Assembly: GCA_010405405.1 (NCBI GenBank)
Contig: MU004233.1
Span: 1,315,122 to 1,379,121 of the forward strand
Direction: 5' to 3'
Length of the DNA stretch: 64,000 nt
From: Microthyrium microscopicum
Taxonomy: Eukaryota > Ascomycota > Dothideomycetes > Microthyriales > Microthyriaceae
A program made the position numbers and the translations under genes. Shown one piece after another: positions 1-8,977 of the stretch (position 1 is its first letter; each line of letters starts with the position of its first letter). The notes below the pieces were generated by a model. That model was given only the letters and a program-made list of their open reading frames with translations, was not told the origin of the DNA and made no database searches.

Positions 1-540
1 TAGCCTAAATTACTAAAGAGCTCCGCTCTTCAGTAGCCATCTAGCTGCTTCCTAGGCAAATATAAGGATCTAATAGGTACGTAATTAAGTAAAGGATAGA
101 TAATATTTAATAATTTAGTATATAAAGAGAGAAAGAGAAGTAGAGTAGAATCTATACTAAGGAAAGAAGAGGGTAATACTTAAAAGATCTTTAGGGACGC
201 TAGTCCTAATTAGGACTAGCACCGCTAGATCTTTATTTAAGATCTAGCTTAACACTAAAGCTATTATACTTTAGTAAGGAATCCTTACAACTTTATATAT
301 CTAATCTAACTTATCTTTAAGATACTAATTAAACTATATATATTTAATAGGTAGTCTATATTCCTTATTTTGTTATTCTTTATTAAGAAGCTCGTATATT
401 AATATTATTAATATATCTATAGTAGCTATCTTAATATTATTATCTTTAATAGCGTCTATTTTAGCTAAGATCTAATTAAAATATAGTAACGTTATAGTAG
501 GAAAACGTGTATAGAGGAAATTTGTATATAACGCATTATT
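1..540. repeat. AT-rich, RIP-like block at the window edge
   Basis: The first ~540 bases are strongly AT-rich, dominated by TpA-containing words and stops in all frames, and change to ordinary composition near 540. This matches the other RIP-degraded transposon blocks in the window. An imperfect palindrome around 199-222 (GCTAGTCC..GGACTAGC) is visible. The element continues beyond the window, so its family cannot be told. Confidence 0.55.
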
Positions 541-1359
541 TCTGCTTGATACTTATAGATCTGAGCGCTAATAGCCCCTAGCCTAGATTTGGCTAGAAAA
601 CACGTAAACGAATGTTGCAGGATTTCGTTTGCTAACCCTCCCCAATGACGTTGGCAAGCTCGGCTAGATCCTTGACGATATGATAAGATTTGTCGCGATA
701 TCACATCTAACCCTTTTTAAGTCATTCAATCTATTTCTTGATCTTCTACAAAATCATCTCTTGGTATTGAAAAGCCTCAAGAGAAAAGGTCAATCGAAGA
801 AAATCAAACAGTGGTAATGGGCACCAAGTCGTCGTGAGATCAGTTGGCCAACAGCCTCAGAACATTCGTCTCCGAGAAAAGCGAGCTCGCGTTTTCCTCG
901 CGCGATTGTCCCCATTTGCGACCCTTGTCACTCACGATCAACCATGTGTATTACGAGATCAACTGCCTATAAGGGTTATTTTGTTACAGACACGGGTTGT
1001 ATTTGCTCCAGTAATCGCAACAAGCCTACGCAAGCCTACGCTGTTATACCCAATTTCAGGCCACAAAATACCGACGTTGGGTTATGATGAAAAATTCGGA
1101 GCGACGCCTGGGACCACAAATGGATATAGAACGGAAAATCTGGGTTGTACGATGATTGCTCAGGTAGTGCTAATCTGCGCTCTACAGAAAGCCGCATCCT
1201 ACAAGTTTAATGAATGAGTACGACTTGCTTGCCAGCTTGGGTTTAGGCAGTAAAATGCTTCATCATCACACCAGGGTCATGCTTTTCTGCCATGGCAATC
1301 AAGGCAGACTTCAATCCTGAACCTGGGAAACCGTAAAGACTCTCAATTTTGAGACTTTT
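541..1359. other. Intergenic stretch without a supported gene
   Basis: About 0.8 kb lies between the AT-rich edge block and the 3' end of the DOPA-dioxygenase-family gene. A 127-codon open frame at 834-1217 has no family resemblance and no supporting splice or promoter context, so I leave it uncalled. Confidence 0.5.
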
Positions 1360-2125
1360 TCAACCCTCGACTAGGCCAGCAGCAGGTTCTTTCTTCAGCG
1401 ATGATTTCCATCCGCGCAGGTTCAGTGACACTGGAGTACCCAGCCAAGCAGCCCGCTGTGTGTGGTCGCGATAGTCATCTCCAGTATTTGGATGAAGTAG
1501 TGCAGAAAGCGGACCACGGTGAATCATCAACCAGGGAATGAATGCTCCAAATTGTGCTGAAAACATGTTAGAGAGTCAGAAAATGAGCGTTATGCAGGCT
1601 GCCAGGCATACATACCTGGAGTGAAGATGTTCACTTCGAACATTGCAGCTGTTAAGTTAGATCAGTAAGAAGGCAAATAAGACCAGATGAGGAGGAACCA
1701 ACTGGGATGTGGACCGACTGGTTTGTCCCATACTCGGTATATGCGCAATTCCGGAACTAACAGAGTTATTGGTCAACAGAAGTGTTCCTGGGCCTCATGA
1801 ATTTCTTTCTCACATTCGCGTCGAATTCTCTCCCACAGCTCTTGTGCGTACTTAATCTGCCACTCATCGTTCTGCTGGAAGTAGACATGGACGTCAAAGC
1901 CACCTCTTCTATCATTGCTCAATGGAGCTGTGAAGGAATTGTAAGATGGGCTCAAGCTTTCAGACGGCGGATTGACGTAAGATTTGCCATCTTCAGCTTT
2001 CTCTCTTGTATGATGTCAACTTGGGGTCAATTCCCGTAGCTTGAATAGACATACTCTGGCAAGGCTGGCAGGTTTTCGTAGCCATCAATTGGAGACGGGT
2101 ATTCGTAGTCGAAAGGAGCAGACAT
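1360..2125 (-). CDS. DOPA 4,5-dioxygenase family protein
   Basis: Minus-strand gene of five exons (2055-2125, 2004-1814, 1756-1703, 1648-1616, 1556-1360) joined by four short GT-AG introns of 50-93 bp. The exons sum to 546 nt, giving 181 aa, the usual size of this family. The spliced protein has the family landmarks: a FDVHVYF segment with the first metal-type His, then GPHP followed by AMFEV, and near the C terminus HPNTGDDYRDH with AAWLG and SLNL. Enzymes of this fold are small extradiol-type dioxygenases that open catecholic rings such as DOPA (betalain/muscaflavin chemistry in plants and Amanita). In ascomycetes the substrate is usually unknown. No signal peptide is seen, so a soluble cytosolic enzyme is inferred. 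A MITE lies 370 bp upstream of the start. Confidence 0.85.
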
Positions 2126-2453
2126 GATTATCTGATATACTAGCAGGCTGAATTCAGTCAACTCGGTCAATCGGGGGTTCAGTCAATTTTATATCAACAA
2201 AGACACTGCATCCTAGATACGAGGTACCTTAAAGCGTTAGTCACACGACAATTAACAGCTGCTGACGAATTCATGCGTGCCAATTCCGCGATTTCAGGTA
2301 TACTTTGCTAATCGGTAAACAACAATAAAATACTATTGGATCCAACAGAAAACCATTGAGGCTCAAGAGCTAGAGGCTGACTGGCACCGGAATGGAGACA
2401 AAGTCAAACCGAGAGTCAACGATGAGAAGTTGAGTACTAGTAGGCCTGGGGCA
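2126..2453. promoter_or_regulatory. Upstream region of the DOPA-dioxygenase-family gene
   Basis: About 330 bp of ordinary intergenic DNA between the minus-strand start at 2125 and a MITE remnant. It should hold the promoter of the minus-strand gene, but no specific site is recognised. Confidence 0.35.
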
Positions 2454-2484
2454 CGCCAGTTATTTTGTCCACATGCAGTTCAAA
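2454..2484. mobile_element. MITE terminal fragment
   Basis: The stretch around CGCCAGTTATTTTGTCCACA matches the right terminus of the MITE family (compare GCCA[A/G/T]TTATTTTG at the ends of the other copies), but no matching left end precedes it. It lies 11 bp upstream of a complete copy and looks like the remnant of an older insertion. Confidence 0.55.
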
Positions 2485-2495
2485 TGTTGACCAGA

Positions 2496-2688
2496 CAAGT
2501 GGTTGACAAAATAAATGGCGCGCTCCCAGCGAGTGCGGATCTGGTATCGAGTGCTTTATTTACCATCGAGCGCGTTTAGACTTGGGCATTTTATTAAATG
2601 TGATGGGAAATAGCACCTTTTAATTAACAGCGTTCGTGGGAGCCATCGACGCTGATGGGAGAAAGCCACTTATTTTGTCCATCAGTTG
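2496..2688. mobile_element. MITE copy 1 (193 bp, 6-bp TSD ACCAGA)
   Basis: A 193-bp element with terminal inverted repeats, starting CAAGTGGTTGACAAAATAAA and ending in TTATTTTGTCCATCAGTTG. It is flanked by perfect 6-bp direct repeats ACCAGA at 2490-2495 and 2689-2694. It has no coding capacity. Inner sequences GAGTGCTTTATTT and AGCACCTTTT are shared with the other copies in the window. It is non-autonomous and its transposase source is not present here. Confidence 0.85.
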
Positions 2689-2708
2689 ACCAGAGACTGG
2701 TTAAGCCG

Positions 2709-2781
2709 CTAGGCCACATTTTCAGGCTAACAATAATTAAGGCACAAATATATTTCCATTGATCGCAGAGGAGGGGTGACT
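2709..2781. repeat. Duplicated segment, copy A (partner at 5500-5575)
   Basis: This 73-bp segment, from CTAGGCCAC to GAGGAGGGGTGACT, matches 5500-5575 at most positions apart from small indels. In both places it begins 20-31 bp to the right of a MITE copy. The two MITEs have different target duplications, so simple duplication of one MITE-bearing locus does not explain the arrangement. Confidence 0.75.
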
Positions 2782-3141
2782 TAACTTGCTAAAATAAAAC
2801 GGTACAAACGTACCATAGCAAACCATAGTTCTCACTCAAAAACATCAATATCTGGTACAAGAGGTATTTGGCCAACCGTTATATACCTATTACAGAACTC
2901 AAAGCTTAGTTTACTTCTGCCCGCCCGCAAGACAAACGTGTCATTTGATTTTCTACTACTTATACTACCCGGGTATATCCTTCAAGCTCTTAACTTCGCA
3001 ACATATCCCATCACCTCTCCCTTAGTCTCAGACTACCTCAGAACACCAGTAAGATTCCCGCTCCCAAGTTACATTTCGTGACGACATCCCAGGAGTAAAA
3101 ATAATAATCTTGTTTCCTATCGCACTCGATAGCACCATATC

Positions 3142-4332
3142 ATGCGTCTTATTCGAGTGCTATGGTGTCCATCCATTCGGTAGGAAATTGTGATTTTCAC
3201 CCGAAATGATCATTTAGTCTTCAGGCAAGTTGGCATTGTTCCCAATCTTACGCTTACCAACTACAGCAATAAAATGATGTCCTGCCATTGCCAGTCCCAA
3301 TTTGTTCACGATTACCATGATGCTCCGTTACGCTACTCAGATCAGATACGCCAAGTACAGACTGATAGGGGCTGCGATATAGTCTACAGGCCATCCCAAG
3401 TCGAAAAGTCCACTCCTATCAGCGCGCTTTTACAACACTCTTCTTCGTCAAGAGCGCAGCAAAATGTTTGGCAAACCAAAGTCTATGGCGCTCAGCTCGT
3501 GAACGATGGCCGACCTACGCAGAAAATCCAGCTAGTAACGTATCTTGCCGGCACCACGAGTCTTGATAAAGCAGTAGCAGTCTGGGTCTGCAAACCATCT
3601 TCCTTCAGCGATTTAGTTCAAATCGCTCTTCTCTATCGCAGCTACCCACTCCTGGATCAAGTGCCGCACGTAATGAGCTTTCCAGAATTTACTGGTTATC
3701 CATGGCGACACCGATGGCCAATTCAACACCGAACGTTGGATACTATAACAACGGATCACATCTACGATCAAATCTTATTTCAGAGAATAATTCGCGCATC
3801 ATTTCGAACTCAAAAGTCACCACTATGTGCGCCTGACTATTTCTTTTATTCTAAGGAATCAAGACAGCGCGAGTTAGAGGAGATGTTCCAAAATCGAGGG
3901 AGTATCAAAGAGCAAGGGCATAAATGGAACCTTTCTTACACCACTACGACTCCAGAACAACATGCAGATTGGTGGCCTTTTTTTGATTATGTAAAAAAAA
4001 ATATACCGACAGGAGAGTTTCTATTTGAGCCATACGTAGTATGGGACAAGATTTGGTTTGCTCGGACTATTGTAGAAACTGCCGAGTTCCCAGTACGCGA
4101 GGAGGTTTTAAAATTTGTAACCCAGTTGCAAGACTTACCTCAGCGCCCTAGCTCTACTGGCATATTTAAGTCTTTACGGAACTGGTCTCGATCCAAAAGT
4201 GATATCAAGATCACTTGGTCTGAGGCTGAGAAAGAACTGATCGAGCATGCTGCGATGGAAGTCTGGACGGAATGGCGACAAGAGGCGGAAAGAAAACTAG
4301 ACATACAGGCGATGTTGATTGATTTGGACTAA
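3142..4332 (+). CDS. Hypothetical protein, fungal orphan
   Basis: A long open frame ends at TAA 4330-4332. The proposed model starts at ATG 3142 with a short first exon to 3179, a 45-bp GT-AG intron (3180-3224) and a second exon to the stop, giving 381 aa. The phases agree. An alternative is a single exon starting at the ATG pair 3274/3277 (about 352 aa). The protein has no signal peptide or membrane helix. It is rich in aromatic residues (PWRHRWPIQH, ADWWPFFDY, VVWDKIWFA) and ends in a charged, probably helical tail (EAEKELIEHAAMEVW...). I recognise no domain. It is likely soluble and lineage-restricted. A MITE and the duplicated segment lie in its upstream region. Confidence 0.55.
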
Positions 4333-5005
4333 CAGGAACATAAGGTAGTCGCCGCCGCTAGGGAGAAAGAGCGACATTTGATGTTAAGTTTGTTAACTGT
4401 GTTGCAGCCCACCGCCACGTACACCAAAGGTTTCAACCATTAGAAACAGTAGATCTGGTTGATCTGGCTCCTTAATCATCGCTCAAGCAATAAAATTACT
4501 ATCGAATTACTTTGTTCTGCTACTTTTGCTTCATAACGCGTAGCAAAGCGAACTAATTAGCTCAAGTCGATACTACTTCTCGAGTCCTAGTACAGGTGCG
4601 AGTTACCGGTACCATTGTTCCTTCGAGCTCCAGCCCTGTTGTCCCTGTCTGAACTCCAAAGACGTCTATTGCGAGCGGCGCATCTGGCTGTCCTGATGGC
4701 TACAACAGCCCAAAGACAAACGACAAGAAGGATACTTGACGTGAAGCTGCATTCATGGATTCAGTCTTTCCTCAAGTTATCTAAAGAGCGATATTGAAGG
4801 AACTATGGATCTAGTATGCATTCTACTGTGCATTACCATCGGGGTTACGATCTCCCCTTGTAGAAGTTGTTGTTTGCAAAATTGATGCTTGCTTGGGTTA
4901 ATTGCAGGCCATCAAAGCCCCAGGTATTATGGCAGTCAGAATGAGTTTCTTAATGTTAAGTCGCTCCAAGCTCTAAATTTGAACCAATATTGTCACCCTA
5001 GGATT
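4333..5005. other. Intergenic region, 3' of the orphan gene
   Basis: About 670 bp with only short open frames (for example 60 codons at 4615-4797) that show no family resemblance. It ends at the target duplication of MITE copy 2. Confidence 0.45.
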
Positions 5006-5011
5006 GTCGGG

Positions 5012-5224
5012 CAACGGCATGGCAAAATAAACGGTGTACTCCCATCAACTCCGATGCCTCCCAAACGCTACGCTCTTCTGTAGAGTAGTTTACTTGCTAT
5101 AAAGGATGTTTTGATTCGAGTAATTTATCGAATACAATGGGAAGTATAGCACCTTTTGCTTAATGGCGTTGGTGGCAGCCATCAGAGTCGATGGGAGAAC
5201 GCCAATTATTTTGCCATGCCGTTG
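5012..5224. mobile_element. MITE copy 2 (213 bp, 6-bp TSD GTCGGG)
   Basis: Begins CAACGGCATGGCAAAATAAA and ends TTATTTTGCCATGCCGTTG. The inverted termini remain similar for more than 40 bp. Perfect 6-bp target duplications GTCGGG lie at 5006-5011 and 5225-5230. It is non-coding and lies in the upstream region of the asparaginyl-tRNA synthetase gene, only 33 bp from MITE copy 3. Confidence 0.9.
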
Positions 5225-5257
5225 GTCGGGGACGACGGAGAAGGAAGTACAACCTCC

Positions 5258-5469
5258 AAGGGGTTGACAAAATAAACGGCGCGCTCCCAACGAGTGCGAT
5301 GGCTCCTATACAAGACGATCCGCTATTAAGTGCTTTATTTGCCATAGAGCGCATTCAGACTTCGATTGTTTATTGAATGCGATGGGAAATATAACACGTT
5401 TGAATTAACAACGTTTATGGGAGCCATCGACGCTGATGGGAGAACGCCAGTTATTTTGTGCATCGGTTG
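5258..5469. mobile_element. MITE copy 3 (212 bp, 6-bp TSD AACCTC)
   Basis: Begins CAAGGGGTTGACAAAATAAA and ends TTATTTTGTGCATCGGTTG. It is flanked by perfect direct repeats AACCTC at 5252-5257 and 5470-5475. Its termini are closer to copy 1 than to copies 2 and 4, so the window holds at least two sub-types. It ends about 300 bp before the DED81 start codon. Confidence 0.9.
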
Positions 5470-5499
5470 AACCTCGACGGCAGTAGGCACCCAGGCTGG

Positions 5500-5575
5500 C
5501 TAGGCCACTTTTCAGGCTAACAATAAGGAATTCAGGCACAAATATACTTCCATTAATCGCAGAGGAGGGGTGACT
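5500..5575. repeat. Duplicated segment, copy B (partner at 2709-2781)
   Basis: 76 bp matching 2709-2781, with shared blocks TTTTCAGGCTAACAATAA and CGCAGAGGAGGGGTGACT. Here it lies in the promoter or 5' leader region of the asparaginyl-tRNA synthetase gene, immediately right of MITE copy 3. Confidence 0.75.
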
Positions 5576-5772
5576 CCGAGGCTTGCTTCAACTCAACCAA
5601 GAAACAAAGCTGCGACACCGAGAACCATTCGACAATTGCCAACTCGGGACATCGTTCGGTTTCAGTGACTCACCTTTTGGTATATATCCCTATTTCACCT
5701 CCTCGAAAACACTACTTCGCACGCATAATTCTCACCCCACATTTTTCTAGGCTCAGCCTGATATCGCGCACA

Positions 5773-7543
5773 ATGGCCGACCCTACGCCCAAATCAGTCA
5801 TATATGTTGACGAAGAGACCGGCCAAGACGAAACAACTGCCACTGGAACCCAACAGCTACCATATCGATCCTTACCATATGCCTACATTAGAACCGACGG
5901 AACTGCGGAATACCAGGTCAAGAAGGTTGTCCAACCTGGCGCTGCTGAGGGCGAACAGCCAATTGGTTTCCAACCCGCCGCAAAAGCTGCTTTGAAGAAG
6001 GCCGTCAATGCGCTTAAAGAGTTCCAGAAGAAAGCATCGAAAGAGAAGGAGCTAGAGACCAAGAGGCTCAAGGAGGACGAAGCTCGAGCTATCGCGCTGG
6101 AAGAAGCCAAGAAAATTGTCATCGAGGAAGATATGAGCTTACCAGAGGCTAAAAAGATCAAGCTAGACCAAACTGAAGGCATAACATTAAAGAAAGATGG
6201 TGTTGTGGGCACTCGGGTCATGGTTTATGGTCGCGCCCATACCGTTCGCAAGCAGAAGGATGTCTTTTTTATCGAGCTGAAAGATGGATATGGCAAGATG
6301 CAGTGTGTGTTGTCTGGACAGCTCGCAAAAACCTTCGATGCCATCACATTGACCCGAGAGTCATCCATGATGCTTAAAGGCACATTGTGTGAGCTTCCTG
6401 CTGGAGCTCGCGCACCGTTGGGTCGTGAACTTCAAGTCGACTACTTCAAGCTTCCTAAGAACGGAAAGGCAGCTGGTGGTGACGATGCGATTACTACGCG
6501 CGTTGCTCATGATACTGAACAGCATATCCTCCTCGATCTTAGACATCTCACTCTTCGCGGCGATAACGCATCGCAAGTAATGATTGTTCGCGATCAAGTA
6601 GAATGGGCATTCAACACAGCTTTCCGCGAATTGCGTTTCCGCAAAGTCAGTCCTCCAGCATTGGTTCAGACTCAAGTCGAGGGCGGAGCAACACTCTTCA
6701 AATTCGACTACTACGGCCAAGAGTCATTTCTCACACAGTCTTCGCAATTGTACCTTGAGACCTGTATTCCATCCATGGGCGACGTCTACTGCATTGAAAA
6801 ATCCTTCCGCGCAGAAAAATCACTAACACGTCGCCATCTATCAGAGTACACTCACGTCGAAGCCGAACTTGATTTTATCACATTCGACGACCTCCTCACT
6901 CATCTCGAAGCCATCATCTGCCGCGTCATTGATCTAACGCTTTCTGACCCAACGATTGCTGCTCATATCGAACGTCTCAACCCTGGCTTTACACCACCAG
7001 CTCGACCATTCCTTCGCATGAAATACTCTGATGCAATCCAGTGGCTGATTGACCACAAGATTGAAAACGAAGAGGGCAAGCCACACGAATTTGGCGACGA
7101 CATCGCTGAAGCTGCTGAACGTCGTATGACGGATATCATCAACAAGCCCATCTTCCTCACACACTTCCCAGTAGCCATCAAAGCCTTCTACATGCAAAAG
7201 GATGTCGAGGATCTTCGCGTTACCGAGAGTGTGGACTGCCTCATGCCGGGTGTTGGTGAGATTGTTGGCGGAAGTATGAGAATCGACGACTGGGAGGAGT
7301 TGATGGCCGCATACAAGCGAGAAGGCATCGATCCAGCTGGATATGGCTGGTACACTGATCAGCGAAAGTAAGTTAACCCATTGTCTTCTCCATGCCACTT
7401 GACTAACCATTCTTAGGTACGGTTCATCTCCCCATGGTGGATACGGCCTTGGTCTAGAGCGATTCTTGGCATGGCTCTGCAAGTTGCACACCGTGAGAGA
7501 GGCTTGCTTGTACCCACGATACATGGGACGATGCACCCCGTAG
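5773..7543 (+). CDS. DED81: Cytosolic asparaginyl-tRNA synthetase
   Basis: Charges tRNA-Asn with asparagine in the cytosol (class IIb aminoacyl-tRNA synthetase). Two exons, 5773-7367 and 7417-7543, with a 49-bp intron, give 573 aa, close to the eukaryotic AsnRS length. The start ATG 5773 has a good context and no in-frame ATG lies upstream. Domains in order: a eukaryote-specific N-terminal domain opening [13 protein letters not shown]; a Lys/Glu-rich helix (about residues 75-135); an OB-fold anticodon domain ([20 protein letters not shown]); and the class II catalytic core with [10 protein letters not shown], the motif 2 region [30 protein letters not shown] and motif 3 GLGLERF. The [16 protein letters not shown] stretch is AsnRS-like rather than AspRS-like. 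Two MITEs and a duplicated segment occupy its upstream region. Confidence 0.96.
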
Positions 7544-7642
7544 TTGCATAAACTCTTCGTACTTGCTACACCCTCTCATCATGATTTCAATGCCTTTTTC
7601 AATTGTCTGCTATAGCACCATCCTTCTTGCATGTTCTCACCA

Positions 7643-8215
7643 TTAGATAGACCAAAAATGCACCCTTCTTCGAAACTTCTGTTGCCGAATACTTTCTCTC
7701 CTTGTCTCACTTGTCGTCATCGTCAACTTACTCATTGCATCCATTAAGCCGTCTGTTTTCTCCTTGATATCAACCACGACATCCTTCTTCCGTCTCATCA
7801 CTCTCCTCATCCATCCATTCGTCCTCCCTTTTGCCCCAACCTTTTCTCCTCCTTTCATAGCTACCCCTATTTCTCCAGCCGGCGATACCCCTCGACTAAA
7901 CACCCTCGCCACGAAACCCTCCTGTTCGCGCGGAACTTCATACCCCGGCTTCCACATCCAGACCACCGCCGTTGTCTGACCCGCACGAATTGCCGGCGGG
8001 GGTGAAGCAGACAGCCATATCACTCGCTTTGGCGCCCGTCCGCCATGGAGTCTCCGTCGCGTGCGTTGACGTTTTGTCCGCTTGGTAGCAAACAGACGGC
8101 GAACTGTTCGAGTACGCTGCGCGAGAGCGTTGGTCGTATGGTAGACGCCGATGAGGAATATGATGTGGGTTTTGAGGCGGGAGAGACCGGATGGTTTGGT
8201 GGATTTGTTGAACAT
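7643..8215 (-). CDS. Hypothetical small basic protein
   Basis: An open frame of 190 codons from ATG 8215, which sits in a good context (CCACCATG). The N terminus carries one hydrophobic segment (HIIFLIGVYHTTNALA) followed by a very basic stretch (RTVRRLFATKRTKRQRTRRR). The middle reads like a conserved core (AVVWMWKPGYEVPREQEGF). Near the 3' end a good donor (GTAAGT, 7731) and acceptor (7679) allow a 53-bp intron. If it is used, the C terminus changes and the stop moves to 7599-7601. I recognise no family; a small membrane-anchored or mitochondrial protein is possible. The 3' end converges on DED81 within about 100 bp. Confidence 0.5.
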   Translation of the reverse strand: MFNKSTKPSGLSRLKTHIIFLIGVYHTTNALAQRTRTVRRLFATKRTKRQRTRRRLHGGRAPKRVIWLSASPPPAIRAGQTTAVVWMWKPGYEVPREQEGFVARVFSRGVSPAGEIGVAMKGGEKVGAKGRTNGWMRRVMRRKKDVVVDIKEKTDGLMDAMSKLTMTTSETRRESIRQQKFRRRVHFWSI

Positions 8216-8977
8216 GGTGGTATAGGAGTTGTCAGGAGTTGAGAATGTGGTATGAAATACTTGAAGAAGAGAGATTTGAGTTCTACAAGGTGGTTATATG
8301 TAGTAGCGCCATCTCCTCAGTTCGTTGTAAAAATGCTCGCGTGAGCAGTAACTGAACCTATGTGGTCGGTTATCGTTTGCTAGTGGCCAGGGCGACATGA
8401 TGCTAGGAAGACATCTTGGATAGGTGTCTTGAAGATTGATGTATGACAAATCTACCTGGCTCATTAAATAACCACCAGCGGTTGATTCTTCAGATAACTA
8501 TTTTATACACGATGGTCCTATCATCCCCTTTACTCACGCTATCACTTCTGCGCTAATATCGTCTATTACAGAAAGATGATAGATCTGTAGCAATTATTTA
8601 ACAGTCCTTTGTTTACATTGTCGCTCTTCGATGCCCATATCACATGGATAGATCTCAGGATGTGCCCTTGAAGCAAGTAATCACATTATCCAAGTCACAA
8701 GTCCCGATGTCTCAGCACACCCACATCTTCAACTCTTGATCAAACCAGGTTCTCCGCAAATGAAATAATGAGCATCTCATTGGTCGCCATTATTCTATAA
8801 TACAAACTAACACCCAACCAATGCAATCGCTATGCTAAACTCAATTTGATAGTCTCAGAAAGAAAAATGTCGTATACAGCCAACAAACAGGAAAAAAGTA
8901 GAAATACCAACCCAATCAATTCAGTATCGGTATCCTACAACTACAATCCAACAAAATTCACCACTACCCCCAGTTTT
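8216..8977. other. Intergenic region, about 0.76 kb
   Basis: Lies between the start of the small basic-protein gene and the 3' end of the PHD-finger gene. Composition is ordinary and slightly AT-rich. No repeat, RNA gene or convincing reading frame was seen. It presumably contains the promoter of the former gene and the 3' untranslated region of the latter. Confidence 0.45.

Noticed and set aside
834-1217. A 127-codon plus-strand frame
   Set aside because: No recognisable domain, no promoter or splice support, and the residues look like translated intergenic DNA.
5665-5772. An N-terminal extension of the asparaginyl-tRNA synthetase resembling a mitochondrial leader
   Set aside because: The open frame begins at GTG without an upstream ATG. 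The ATG at 5773 has a good context and matches the family's N terminus.
6934-7536. A 200-codon frame antisense to DED81
   Set aside because: It overlaps highly conserved synthetase coding sequence and has no family features.
5773-7543. Assignment of the synthetase as aspartyl-tRNA synthetase
   Set aside because: The N-terminal domain and the [16 protein letters not shown] and FRAEKS stretches fit eukaryotic AsnRS.
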